In this document: positions 1-21,666 of the stretch, piece after piece
How positions within the stretch are numbered: position 1 is the first letter of the stretch
Layout: each line of letters begins with the position of its first letter
DNA from: Anabas testudineus
Taxonomy: Eukaryota; Chordata; Actinopteri; Anabantiformes; Anabantidae
DNA: 64,000 bases
Direction of reading: 5' to 3'
Assembly: GCF_900324465.2 (NCBI RefSeq)
Contig: NC_046616.1
Coordinates: 20,207,095 to 20,271,094 of the forward strand
Program-made: the position numbers and the translations under genes
Notes under the pieces: generated by a model
Seen by the model: only the letters and a program-made list of their open reading frames with translations
Databases searched by the model: none
Told to the model about the DNA's origin: nothing

Positions 1-76
1 TTACATAACCTTATTTTTTGTTTTGCTGCCGTTTGTAATAATATTTTCCATTAATATAATTAATTTAGTTAATGAC

Positions 77-117
77 CTGTCCTGGGCTCTCTGGGTCTTG
101 TTAGTCATGAGAGACGT
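77..117 (-). other. Candidate 41-nt exon of an unidentified gene running off the left edge
   Basis: On the minus strand a strong acceptor (pyrimidine-rich, ending TCTCTTTCCCAG) precedes 41 bases that are open in one frame and contain an ATG (reading MTNKTQRAQDR), followed by a CAG/GTCATT donor. A further possible donor, AGAAG/GTATGA, lies near 238 and could end an upstream non-coding exon. I do not recognise the peptide, and the following exons are outside the window. It could equally be a chance exon-like stretch. If real, this gene begins only about 100-300 bases downstream of the end of the PEX39-like gene, on the same strand. Confidence 0.25.
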
Positions 118-382
118 CTGGGAAAGAGACACAAAAGGACAACAGAGCCTCAACCACAACACAGAAGACAGAAGAGCCACACAGATCAGTTTTAAATAGT
201 CAAGGTCATTGTAAATGGAATTTAAGAAACAATCATACCTTCTGATGAGGAACATGAATTCAATATTTCAATGAATTCAATATTCAATATTTTTTACTAA
301 CACCTGCGGAGACCCTGTTACATTCATGCTCTGCAGTCCTGATGAATAATGACATACCATCTACTGAGAATTTGTTATCATT

Positions 383-388
383 TTTATT
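383..388 (-). terminator. Poly(A) signal for the PEX39-like gene
   Basis: AATAAA on the minus strand, 36 bases past the stop codon of the 424-1649 gene. It implies a very short 3' UTR. Confidence 0.5.
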
Positions 389-423
389 GAAAAATGTTTT
401 TAATCTACATAAAGGCTGAAATA

Positions 424-1649
424 TCATTTGGGAGATGATGCTGTTTCCCAGGGTTTCATTATCCTTTCCCTCCGAGAAGGAGTGGGACTCTGGTTGCTTG
501 GTTTTATGTCCAGTTTTATTGCACCCGGCACTTCCTTCCCTGCCTGAACCAGCTGCATCACCTCTGCAAAGGAAAGTTGTGCTGTCTCTGTCTCTGCTGT
601 CTGGTCTTTACAGATACGAGATTCTGGGTCTGAAGGCGTCCTCTGATCCAGCTGCTCCAAGCTGCAGTCTGTGGGTTTCATATGAGGAGAAGAAGAGCTC
701 CACTGTTTGTAGCTGGCTCGGTCTATGGGCTCAACAAACCTGGTGATTTTAGAGAGTGGAGGCATCAAGACATGAAATAAGAAACAAAAGCATCAAGACA
801 TGTTAATAGAAAACAAGTATTAAAAAATTAGAAAAGACTCAGAGATTCACAGAGTCAATGAAGTTAAGTACTTACCGAAATACTATAACTTTGTATCATA
901 CTGTTGGTGTAAACTAGTGTAAATCAGAAAAATAAATATATTTTTATGCATTAACTGTTAAAAAATGAAGTTAAGTAAGAAGAGTGGCATTAAAAGTAAC
1001 TGAAGCCTTTGGGTTTCCTGCAATTAAAAATACTTTTTTTAAATATAGTTTCACCAAAACAACAGTCTACTTCAACTAATAACACACACATCACTGTCAC
1101 TTGACACAAAACAAACTTGAGTCAGAAAAACCTGCAGTCTAAACAATAAAACAAGAATAAGGGTGAGAGTTAGAGCAACTTTTTATTAATAATATTATTG
1201 TGAAATTTATTTTTATAGTTTATTTTTGCTATGCTTCTTGAACATGCTATGTCTTCTTATTTAATTTATGCCATTTTAAGTAATTCTTACTCGGACTTTG
1301 TGCTTGTTACTCCAGTGGTATCTTTACTTTTTATTGTTTGAAGTATTAGCTTGTGATTAGCACACATATAAACTGTACCAGAGTAGATCAAAACACAACT
1401 GTGGGATCTGATTACACTTGAATGTAGCATGTGGAAAAAAGGGGTTCAACATATTTTAGTCACTCATCGATGACTTCATGTCGGTAAATGAAGCAGCACA
1501 GCTGCCACACACCTGTTATAAAAGAAGAGCTTCATGTCCAGCAGTTTGGTTTCGTCCCTGCTGGACTGGTCTAAAACCTTCAGTCCGTCCTGAAACCTCG
1601 GATCAGCCTCGAAGTCGTAAGAGTCAAACCTCAAGAAAACAGGCTCCAT
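424..1649 (-). CDS. pex39: PEX39-like (C6orf226 family) KPWE-motif protein, 150 aa, two exons
   Basis: The exons are 1649-1513 and 739-424, joined in phase 2 (AACAG/GTGTGT donor, ATCACCAG/G acceptor). The product is 150 aa. The C-terminal half reads LSFAEVMQLVQAGKEVPG, then a spacer, then SPTPSRRERIMKPWE. This is the same order as in human C6orf226: an LVQ.G.E.PG block, an SR..R element and a KPWE motif. Members of this family have recently been named PEX39, a cytosolic factor that works with PEX7 in import of PTS2 proteins into peroxisomes; that role is family knowledge, not visible here. The N-terminal half (RFDSYDF, then LFFYNRFVEPIDRASYKQW) is, as far as I recall, absent from the 101-aa human protein. 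The first ATG follows an upstream stop. AATAAA lies just downstream. No membrane segment is visible. The family call is fairly firm; orthology is less so. Confidence 0.6.
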
Positions 1650-2207
1650 CTCAGCTCTGGTTTAGGTTTATTTCCATGATTATCCTCTGATTTGAAAGAC
1701 AGATCTCAGACCGACACAGGAGCACTTCCGGCTGAGTTTGTGTTTGGCAACAACAAATGTAATTAAAGAAGGTGCACGGCTGACGAGAGACAGCAGCGCT
1801 GCAGGTGTGGCGCCCCCTGAGGTAGGAGTCAGTACTGCAACACAGCCAGTTACCAATGTAGGAGCCCATCACTTAAGTTTATATTGTTTGTTAGTTCAGT
1901 AGTTTATTAGATTGCCGCAGAGACTTGAGGTTGTGCTTCTCATCAGATGTTAGTTTATATTTATAGCAACATTAATAATTTTACAAACAATAGCCAATAA
2001 AGACACAGTTCAACATGCTGGAAAATACTTATACATTTTTTCTTATACATTTCTATGACTTTTGCACAACTGTAGGATAACAGCTAGTAAATGTTACAAT
2101 ATGATCTCTATCATACATGTCTTGTACTGTGAATTGTTTTTGCCAGTTTTTCACTGATGTTGTGAAACTGAGTTACACTCAACTGAAGCTACTCCCACAT
2201 TAATATT

Positions 2208-2244
<37 letters not shown>

Positions 2245-2952
2245 ATAAGAGGATGAACATGTGTTGTGAGCTGAAATGTGACACCGTGTGATTGTGCGAC
2301 TCCTCCGCTCGCTTTGTCCTTGACCACAGTGGGCCAGCTGCCCATCACACCGACTGTAGACAAAGTATTTCATCTGACCTGCTGCAAGAAAATCTGAACC
2401 TCTCACAGTAAATTTAAATTGAACTGTAATATCCAGCCAATGTACATATAGACACACTTCGATGTGCTAGTTGGACTTACTTTTCAATGACACTGAACAT
2501 CAAGAGTCACACGATTAGACAGTGAGGGAAGAAAGGAGGGAGATGATGCTCCCAACTGAGGAGGAAATCTTATCTTATTAACTACTTAGCACTTTCTTTT
2601 TCTTTTTTGAGCATGTGACGTACTGTAATACCCAGCAGCCCTGTCCTGAGGCAGCTGATTACTGCAGAGTAAACAAGTTCCTACAGCCTAACAGATAAAT
2701 AAAATTACATTTAAGGGTTGGTCAGATCTTACAACTTTATTCAGTAAAAGGTTATTTATACTCTAGAGATCATACAAAATGTAGTTGCAGGTCACAATGC
2801 AAGTGTAAAATCCGTTTTACAGAAAGTTTAATTGTGTAAATATGAAATAAACTGTTAAATTATATACTACCTACCATGATTGAAATAAAGATGAATCTTT
2901 ATTATCTGTAAAAAGGTAATAACTTAATTGCACCAAAAGAAATATAACTTGG
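1650..2952. other. Intergenic stretch between the PEX39-like promoter and the mtcl2 3' end
   Basis: AT-rich, with no reading frame resembling a gene. It holds the upstream region of the PEX39-like gene (GC-richer around 1690-1830) and a GT microsatellite at about 2209-2246. Nothing else is recognised. Confidence 0.6.
2209..2246. repeat. (GT)n microsatellite
   Basis: About 38 bases of alternating GT with one GCGA interruption. Confidence 0.9.
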
Positions 2953-2958
2953 TTTATT
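2953..2958 (-). terminator. Poly(A) signal candidate for the MTCL2-type gene
   Basis: AATAAA on the minus strand, about 170 bases past the stop codon at 3129. Confidence 0.4.
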
Positions 2959-3128
2959 CACAGCTCTTCTGAACCCCACTCTTCTAAATCCCACACAAAG
3001 TCTACCAAAACTCCCGGGTCACCATTGTGCAGTAAAGAGTTTAAATTCCTGTCCCGTGGCTCTGACTGTTCTCAGCTGTCCAGAAGTATCAGCCGAGCTG
3101 CTTCTGTTGTTGTTTTTTCTCCTTCTGC

Positions 3129-12761
<9,633 letters not shown>

Positions 12762-13715
12762 CGCAACAGTTTTTCTCAAATATTTCCAGGAGGAAAAATG
12801 AAAAAGCTTGTTTATTTATTTTATAAATCACGATGTTTTCACATATGTGATCAAAGGTTTCCAGCTCTTTGAGTGAAGAAGTGCAACTGATTGCTCTCCA
12901 TCCTGAGGACTGACACTGACACGCCAAGACGCACGTAGAGAAAGAGGCGGAGAGTGGCCCCTGGCGAGGTTCCGGTCATCATTTCCAAAATAAAATCCTG
13001 TTCTCTTGTTGTTTCTTTTGAAGAAATTGAAATATACACTTTCTACATTTTTACAAACATCCTCCATCTTGCTTGTGGCACCCAAACCTGTCCTTTTACC
13101 TACATTTTCTTTCTATTCAGTGACAGAGATAAAACTTTGATTAACCAAACTTTCTAGCTAAATCTCATTTTTGACATGGACAAGAAATGAGGAAGGCTCA
13201 GGAAAGCGTCTCACTGTGACTCTCCTGTTGATTTAACGCAGTTGTGTGATGTTGCAGCTACAGCCTCTATTTTCTGTGTTAAATATTCCTCAAACCACAG
13301 AACCGGAAACATTAATCCCTCAGCTGTCATTTATTTACACTGTAGCCTGAGGAAATATTTAAGTGACTATATTAAGTTTTGCACATCAACAAATCTGAAG
13401 GAAACCCGTTCAAAATCCTTTATAATGTCACTATAATCGGATTCTTACCTTGTTGTAGATTTATCACAGAATGAACTGAAGGATTTCAAACCAAACCTGA
13501 ACATCAGTGAGTTGAATGAATTGTTCACAGGTATAAAGCTGCCACCTTGTGGATAACTGGGGTTTTAAGACCAGAGGAAAACGTTAAGCATTTAATATCT
13601 TGTGATTTCTAACGCGGTGCAAATGTTTTAAATTGAACACACATGTTTCCTGTGGCTAGAAATTACAGATGGCAGTCTATTGGATTTAGCTATCTGTTGG
13701 TTATTTACAGGCTAC

Positions 13716-13784
<69 letters not shown>

Positions 13785-14336
13785 TAAGAGTATTAGTTAC
13801 AAGATTTTACATATTAAAGGCCAAGATCTTATAAATTCTGATGCTCTGTCATAAATGAAGCTACTGAGGTACAGTCAAACACAATTAACATGGTGCACAA
13901 GTATTTTCAGTAATAAAGTAAAGGTATCACAGAAAGGTTGCAGCTGGCTCACAAGATAAATCTGAGGAAGAGGAAATAAAAAATAATAGCTCTGCTAGAC
14001 AGGCCTGTAGTCCTTTTTAAAATTGTTTTAGTGAAAAGAATCAGGTCTCAAACAGTTATTTAACCCAAATGAAACCATTTGGGAAGCTGAGAGTGGGGAA
14101 GTGAATTTAACAAGTGAAATCTAAAGGGGCCAATTTTGTCAAAATAATGGATTTTTTTTTTATATTATTATCTTTGAAGAGTCCCATCTACCAGATTAAT
14201 GTACTGTAGTGGAAAGTGAAAGCAGTATAATACAGTAAATTACTGATAGTTAAGTTGAGGACTAGTTGTTTTTCATGTCACCTCATTTCTTCTGTGTTGA
14301 AACTAGCTGCTGGGCTCAACATCTGGCTGCCAGCTG
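12762..14336. other. Divergent intergenic region between mtcl2 and osbpl2
   Basis: The two genes point away from each other across about 1.6 kb. It holds the mtcl2 upstream region (12762-13100), a TA microsatellite and otherwise AT-rich sequence with no recognised gene. Confidence 0.6.
13720..13780. repeat. (TA)n microsatellite
   Basis: About 60 bases of uninterrupted alternating TA. Confidence 0.95.
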
Positions 14337-14453
14337 ATTGGCTGACGTATCCGTCCATCACGGTGTCCTTGCCGCCCACTTCCGCCCATCTTCAGGCAGC
14401 TCACTCTTCGGCTGTTTATGTTACCACAGCTTTCATTTCGCCTCAAATCACAG
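14337..14453 (+). promoter_or_regulatory. osbpl2 promoter and non-coding first exon
   Basis: An inverted CCAAT box (ATTGG, 14337-14341) is followed at once by TGACGTAT (14343-14350), a CRE-like element, and by an ETS-type CTTCCG site near 14380. A putative untranslated exon ends at 14453 with a CACAG/GTATGC donor. The next exon begins near 14876, a few bases before the start codon at 14882. The transcription start was not determined. Confidence 0.45.
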
Positions 14454-14881
14454 GTATGCCCGATTTAACCGTGTTTAAGTCGTCTTGCGTGTGTTGGTAT
14501 TTGTTCGCCAATGACCGTGTTGATAACGTTAGCTAATCTCTGCTGTCCGCTGTCCAGCTGACGGTTTAACTCAGTGCAGCAGCGAAGCTAAAGGCTAGTT
14601 AGCCTGTCCGAGCGCTAACTAACTAATACCTGAGGCTCTTTGGGGACCAGAGCTGCTGACAGCGAGCTCACAAGCTCTTATTATTCTATGTACAACACTT
14701 ACTAGATGATGTGAGGCTTTAACGACCACACGCTGCTGCCCAGCTTGGTGTAACGAGCTGCCCGTGTTGCAGGTTGTGTGTTTGGCTGTCTGTGATGCTT
14801 GGAGAGAGGCTGGGCTGCAGGGACAGACCGGTGGTGGAAACATGACTTCTGAGTAACGCTTAGTTACTTTCTCAGCTCAGT

Positions 14882-17800
14882 ATGAACAGCGAGGAGGAGT
14901 TTTACGACGCGGAGACAGGTGAGACACGTAGTGTCACACACACAAGCTTAGTTCTTGTGCGTTTGTATGAATGAACCTTGCTCTCATTGTCCTCACTCGC
15001 TGTCCTCTTGCATCCATCAGGGCTGGAGTCAGATGATTCCTGCGAGGTCAGTTTTAAAGATGCCCTGGTGTTTGACAGCAAGCCGGTGACTGATGGCAGC
15101 GCCACACAAGAGAATGGAGTGTGGGAGCGCAGGTGAAGAGACATGTAGAAGTGTGGCATGCATGTGTGTGCAGATGTAGCCAGCTTTAGATACATTACCC
15201 TGTTTGCTGAGTGCTCATGTTTTTTCAGACCATCTTCAAAAATAGGAATCTGACAGATGAAACAAAGCAGAGGAGGCTACACACATAATAACATAGATCC
15301 ATCTTAGAAACTGCCAGAAATGTTTCTTAATAGCAAATTGTGGGTGTTGACACCCCAAGAAATGCACAAACTTAGTCTGAATGAAAAGATTCTCATGAAA
15401 ACGTGAGTGTCTGAAATGTGCAGGGCAACATCTGCATGAGACAGAGGTGAAAACTACTGCTGTGGAGCCGAAACAGTGTTTCATGAAAATAACATATAAC
15501 CGACTGTTAAGCACTGAGGTGGGAATAGCCTGCTTTGAGGTCGTGTTGCAGCCAGTGGAAAGCATTGCACAAGTAGCTGGAAGACTGGAATCCACCAGTC
15601 ATCAGAAAATTCCTGTAATCAGTCAGTGATAATTATCCTAAGCAGACCTTAATCTGCCCAAGATACTGTCTGTCCAAGACAGTCGGAAATACCTCAGAAC
15701 TTGAAAGGATATGATGAGAAGAATGGTTGAAACTTTCAAAATGAAGAATTGAAAAATTCTTAGTTGTTACAAAAAGAGTTGTGCAAGCTGTGATCTCTGC
15801 CAAATGAGGGTTACGAAGTACTGACTTGAAGTTTGTGCAAACCTTTTCTATTTTTACATTAGTGTACTGTTACAGAAGTAACGGTCAACTAATGCTTGAT
15901 TTAAAAACGCCACTTCTAGATAAATTAAATGTTGTCCTTTTCATTTTCCGATGTAAGCAAATATGTAACTCACCTGTACTTTTGCATACAACTGCACATA
16001 AGCATTCATGTTACTACTTGAACATGAATTTGTCTTAGGATGAAGGGTTGTAGGGCTTCATCATGCATGAGCCAGTGCAATCACATTTTTATATGTACTT
16101 GTGAGCACCTTCACAGCAGCACATTTATTATTATGTGTGTAGCTACAGTAGGCATTTTTTTTCTTAATGATAATTTTTGGCATTAAATGTCTCACCATTC
16201 ACCTGTCTGATTTCACATCTTTAAATTTTCGGTTTAAACATGTGTCCCCAGGAAAATCCTTCCTGCTGAAATGATCTCAAGAAACAATTTCAGTGTGTGG
16301 AGTATACTGAAGAAATGTATCGGCATGGTGAGTCCTCCCTGACTTCTAACAAAACTGTGACCCCATAAAGCTGCTGCCCTAAGCTAATATTACATTCAGT
16401 TACTCAGGGGGTGTAGTCTGGATTTGGAACATCAAATATGAACAAAAAACTGACCTTGTATAATTTGCCTTTCTTTACATTAGATTACTAACATGTTTCT
16501 ACCTTCACCAAGCTGGTGCTGTGAATTGTTCTCTGATCACATTTATTCAAATGAAAAAGCTTTGCGGCCACCAGAAAGAAAAAAGTAACTCAGATGAATA
16601 TCTGAATGCCGTGCATGCATAATGGAGTGCACTTCAACATTTCATTAGAACAATATTAGATAAGGTGCGTGATACATGAGTTAAGGGAAGACTTAAGTAT
16701 AACAGTGCGGTGCCTTCCTTAGAATCTGATGTAAAACTTGTGTCTTCCTGTCTGCACTTCCTGTCTGATCTTTTTTTTTTTTTTTTAACAGGAGCTGTCC
16801 AAAATTGCGATGCCTGTTGTGTTTAATGAGCCACTGAGCTTTCTCCAGAGAATCTCAGAGTACATGGAACACACTCATCTTATCCACAAAGCCTGCAGTT
16901 TATCTGACTCCATAGAGCGCATGCAGGTAGAAATAATAGACGACTATGATGTTAAACATATTTGTCACATCTTACAGTATTTTTATTATATAATAATAAT
17001 AATAATAATAATAATTCCTTTTCTTTTAGCATTATTAGCTGTATTAGTATTCAGGACAGATATATGTAACCGACAAAAAGGGAGTTTTTCCTTTCCACTG
17101 TCGCCTAGTGCATGATCAAGTTTTGGCTTTTCTATATAATTCAACGGTTACAGTATATTTCGTAAGGTCTTAAATGCTGTAAAGTGCCTTGAGATGACTT
17201 TTGTTGTGATTTGGCGCTATACAAATAAAATCGCTTTGAATTAGAAGTCACTCTGATGTAGGACTGCAAGCAACTGGTTAGTTTACTGAAAGTCTTCTGA
17301 TTCACTTTATGCCTCTGTGACAGGTTGTTGCTGCGTTTGCTGTCTCGGCTGTAGCATCTCAATGGGAAAGGACTGGAAAGCCTTTTAACCCTTTGTTGGG
17401 GGAGACATATGAACTCGTAAGGTATTAGAGAACACTGTTGTCAAAAGTGGAACCTGTGTTTAAATTGCATAGCGCAGTTTTGTCTTGATGATAAATTGTT
17501 TTTGTTTTGTTGTTTGTTTTCTAAGAGAGGACGAGTGCTACAGGTTGATCTCGGAGCAGGTGAGCCACCATCCCCCTGTCAGTGCCTTCCATGCCGAGTC
17601 TCTGAAGAAAGAGTTTAAGTTTCATGGCTCCATCTACCCGAAACTCAAGTTCTGGGGAAAAAGTGTGGAGGCTGAGCCCAAAGGCACCATGACACTGGAG
17701 TTACTGAAGTGAGTATTTGTATCATGAGTCTTGAAGGGTTGCTCATACTCTTGTATTTCTGTCTGTTGGGAAACTTTGAATCATTTGTTTTTGTTGCAAG

Positions 17801-18917
17801 ACTAGTAACAGGGGGAGACAGCTACCCTGGCTCAGTCCAGAAGTAATATAACTCATTTTGTAAAACCCCCAATATAAAACAAACAAGTATATTTCCCACA
17901 TTTTGAACCATTCATTGAAAATGTCCTGGTTTTCTTACAGACATAAAGAAGCGTATACATGGACAAATCCAATGTGCTGTGTGCATAACATCATCTTGGG
18001 AAAACTCTGGATTGAGCAGTATGGAACTGTGGAGATAGTCAACCACAGGTACAATGACAAGTACTTTATTGCAACATCTGTACAGACCAGTGCTTAATGG
18101 TTGAGGTTTATGTATTTATTTTGCATTTATTTCCTCAGCACGGGAGATAAGTGTGTGTTGAACTTCAAACCATGCGGCATGTTCGGCAAAGAGTTGCACA
18201 AAGTAGAAGGTTATATCCAAGACAAAAGGTAAGAGCATGACTATGCTAACAATAACCAGTGTCTGTGGTCGATGTATTTTCTGATGCTGGTTTTAATAAC
18301 TGTGCTGCTGTCGTACCAGCAAGAAGAAGCGACTAGTGATCTATGGAAAGTGGACAGAGTGCATGTACAGCGTGGACCCCAAGGTTTATGACGCGTCTAA
18401 AAAGACAGGAGGAGACTCAAAAAAGCTCAAACAGGTGAAGGATGCTCAGATTGAACTGAAATGTGATTAACTGATTCACATTATCCTCCACTGCGATGAA
18501 ATGCTGCCATGATTTTCTTATGGTGATTGTTTTTGATATGTTTTATCTAAAGTGAAGTAATCTGTGAATTTTACTCTTCACTTTGAAATGTTTGTTTCTC
18601 AAACGGTATCTCTTCCTTTCACAATAACATGCAGTGGCATTAGTAGAAGGTAAGGTAAAAGTGTATTTGATATCTATAGTGTGCCACTGCTGTTGTCTAG
18701 TTATGTTCAAAGTGTAGTGTATGTTTAGGTCATTGCCAGCACTAACCCATAATGTCTTGCAATGACATGCATTGTTGCTTGAGAGACGTGTTGAATTTGT
18801 GGCAACTGTAGTTCTGTGAATCACCTGTTTGCACATGTACTCTACGTACTGTAAGCTTTGGCTAGTTAGTGTCTACGTCTGATAATGTCATATATCTGGA
18901 TGGATGTGTGTGTGTGT

Positions 18918-18951
<34 letters not shown>

Positions 18952-20830
18952 CTGTGTAGGAACATAGTTGTGAGGGTGAGGAAGCAGATGAGATGCCAGA
19001 AGTTCAAGAGACCGTGACTGTGATACCTGGAAGTGCCTTACTCTGGAGGATAACACCGCGGCCTGCTCACTCAGCACAGGTCAGTATGTCACACACATGC
19101 ACAAATAATCTTTTTTTTAGATTTCATTCTCCTGTTACTGAAACATAATTATTTAGTGTTAAATAATTATGTTTTACTCTGCTGTGTTTCCGGTTGAGTA
19201 GATGTATAACTTCACCAGCTTTGCCATGACACTAAACGAGCTGGAGCCCAGCATGGAGAGACTACTGGCACCGACAGACTGCCGGCTCAGACCCGACATT
19301 AGAGCCATGGAAAACGGAGACATAGGTAACACCATCGGGACTTCTGTCCACACACATTAGAAGGACCCTCATGTGATGCTGTAATGGCTTCTCCATGTAT
19401 AGATACAGCAAGTACGGAAAAAGAGCGGTTAGAGGAGAAGCAACGGGCCGCGCGCCGGGAGCGATCCCAGGATAAAGAGGAGTGGTCGACCAGGTGTGTG
19501 TTTATAAGTTGCAAACTTAAAACTTTCCAAGGTGTATTTCAACATCTTTTCAATTGGAGTCTCTTTCAGAGATGTATTTTGTTACAAAAACGACTTTGCG
19601 GACACAGCAGCAGGATCACAGAGATTCTGTGGTAGCAGCAGACACAGCTAAGCTATAAGTTCTAATGGTGTCAGATAAACGTGGTACTTTACCACCATCT
19701 AATCCACTACTGCCATAAAAATAGTTTTAAAAGTTTCACAAGCTGTCTCTAGGACATCCCGACGTCCCACTGTGAACCGTTAACCATCTTTAGCATTACT
19801 GAGCAGGTAAAGTGGCTACATTTAACAAGCTAACCCAAACCAGACAAAAACACTTTCAAATGATAACATCTATGGCTTCAAACTTTGAACAAGGCCCAGC
19901 TTTAGGTCATAGAGAGTCAAAATGCGTCTATCTTTGAGCTTCAGTCCATAAAGTGAATCCAGCATCCATGAACTGGTTGGAATTTGCACACACAAATACT
20001 GGACCGTCCTGTCAAAATCAAATAAATCCAGTTTGTTCAGATCCTGAGTCCATTTATCTTAATGGTGAGCAGTGTCCGTGCTTTACACTCTGCTGCTAGT
20101 GTTTTGCTTACGTCATTTTGAATGCTAACTTTGAATGGACCACTAAGGGACTGGATTCTACAAAACCAGAAGATGTAAAGAGGATGGAGTGTACTAGTAA
20201 CACAGTTGGGGTTGTCTACATGCACCAGAGTCATACAAATCTACCAAAACCACCAAAAAGTGGATTTGCATAACATGGGCACTTTAAATAGTTCAACAAC
20301 TGGAAATGGCTCAGACAAAAACTTACTTAAATTATATTTAGTTACACAATCTTTAGAGGCAGTCACTGCAAACAAGTCATTTCTGTAGCTCTTTTAGTTG
20401 CGTGTTCATTGTTCTGTGACACTGGGCAGCACATTTCTAAACTAATAGTTACTTACAAAATGTTAACATTGACATTGTCAGTCTTTAATTTAATTGATTA
20501 AATAATAACTGCATTTTGCAAAATGCAAATTGGACGTCTGATTTAAACAGAGACTGTGCACATAACTGTATCAACTGCATACAATCTCGCCTAAACAACA
20601 TATTGTTAGATGGTAGAAAAGTAGTTGCTCCCTTTCCTTGGATCCCAATTAGTTCCCAGGAACATGCATCACTTCTGTCTTAACCCTGTCATTAAAAACA
20701 GGTCTTGTATGTTTTATGTTTCATCAGGTGGTTTCAGCTGCGAACAAACCCTTATACAGGAGCTGAGGACTGGCTGTACACAGGTGGATACTTCGACAGG
20801 AATTACAGTGACTGTCCGAACATATACTGA
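14882..20830 (+). CDS. osbpl2: Oxysterol-binding protein-related protein 2 (ORP2), 463 aa
   Basis: The thirteen coding exons are 14882-14918, 15021-15132, 16252-16327, 16792-16926, 17324-17421, 17526-17708, 17941-18048, 18139-18228, 18320-18434, 18960-19079, 19202-19325, 19403-19493 and 20728-20830, all in frame. Residues 5-12 (EEFYDAET) form a FFAT-like motif for binding VAP proteins of the ER. The ligand-binding OSBP domain fills roughly residues 50-440, with the family fingerprint EQVSHHPP at 163-170 and the conserved [17 protein letters not shown] and [12 protein letters not shown] blocks. There is no PH domain, as in other short ORPs. The family moves sterols and phosphoinositides between membranes. 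The length is close to the 480-aa human protein. The stop follows a conserved DCPNIY end. The gene lies head-to-tail with adrm1, as in human 20q13.33, which supports OSBPL2 over its relative OSBPL1A. Confidence 0.95.
16988..17016. repeat. (ATA)n microsatellite in osbpl2 intron 5
   Basis: About nine TAA/ATA units beside the following interspersed repeat. Confidence 0.85.
17079..17242 (+). repeat. L2/SINE-like interspersed repeat tail in osbpl2 intron 5
   Basis: It shares GGAGTTTTTCCTTTCCACTG, GTAAAGTGCCTTGAGATGAC and ATTTGGCGCTATACAAATAA-type blocks with the copy at 11400-11766. It is in the same orientation as the gene and ends about 80 bases before the next exon. Confidence 0.6.
18904..18958 (+). 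repeat. (TG)n microsatellite forming an osbpl2 3' splice site
   Basis: About 55 bases of TG with two TC interruptions run directly into TGTGTAG, the acceptor of the exon starting at 18960. Confidence 0.9.
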
Positions 20831-21666
20831 CACAGGCGGTGCTCGGTGTGAAGACCCCCCCCCCCCCCCCTTTGATAGGATTCACTTGTTTCTCTCAGCC
20901 TCTAAGAGTTGTGTTTATGTGACATCCACTGCTGCTTGGTCTTGGTGTTTGAAATAATGAAAAGCTGATATCAGAATCAGGCAGGCAGTTGATCAGATTA
21001 TCCATAACTGAGACTGCTGTCCACAGGAGAAATGTTATAGAGTTGTAGAGTTTACTGACTTTAAATGTTGACATTGAACATCTTCATTTGACCTAACCAT
21101 GGTTCTGACAGTAACAGTCCACATGTACAGTATGTTACTCACCTGTTGAGGATTTTCAGCTGCTCCCATGTGATCTCTGAATCACAGGACAGAAAGCTCT
21201 GACTTCTAAGGATATAGTAACAGTTTTAGTTCAGGTACTCAACCCTCATCTTTCTTGTAGATGCACCACACACTTCTGTCAAGTTGCATTCAGATATCAG
21301 GGGCTATTTAAACACATCTGCTACTTTTAAATGTAACCTATTTGAAAAATTCAATGTCTATTTTAGTTTTAGGCACTAAGAATCACAAAGCATCACATGT
21401 GTGATCATTTTCTGTGAATAGAGACTTAAAGTAGGAATGAAAGCTGCTTATAACAACGTTTACTGTAACACGAAACAGTAAAATATTGTTGGTACTTTAG
21501 ATTGTCGTCTTCTGTAACATAGTTAATGTGTATAATAATTGGTGCATGCATGGTCACCAAGGTGATTATTTACACACGTTAAAGCCATAAAAACTCTTTT
21601 CTGCACTATAATACGGTAAATGCATTCATGTAAAGGTTAAAAGCTAAATGGATACAGAGCATAAAG

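Noticed and set aside
15236-15595. Minus-strand open frame of 119 codons inside osbpl2 intron 3
   Set aside because: Cys- and Phe-rich composition without family resemblance; lies in an intron on the opposite strand.
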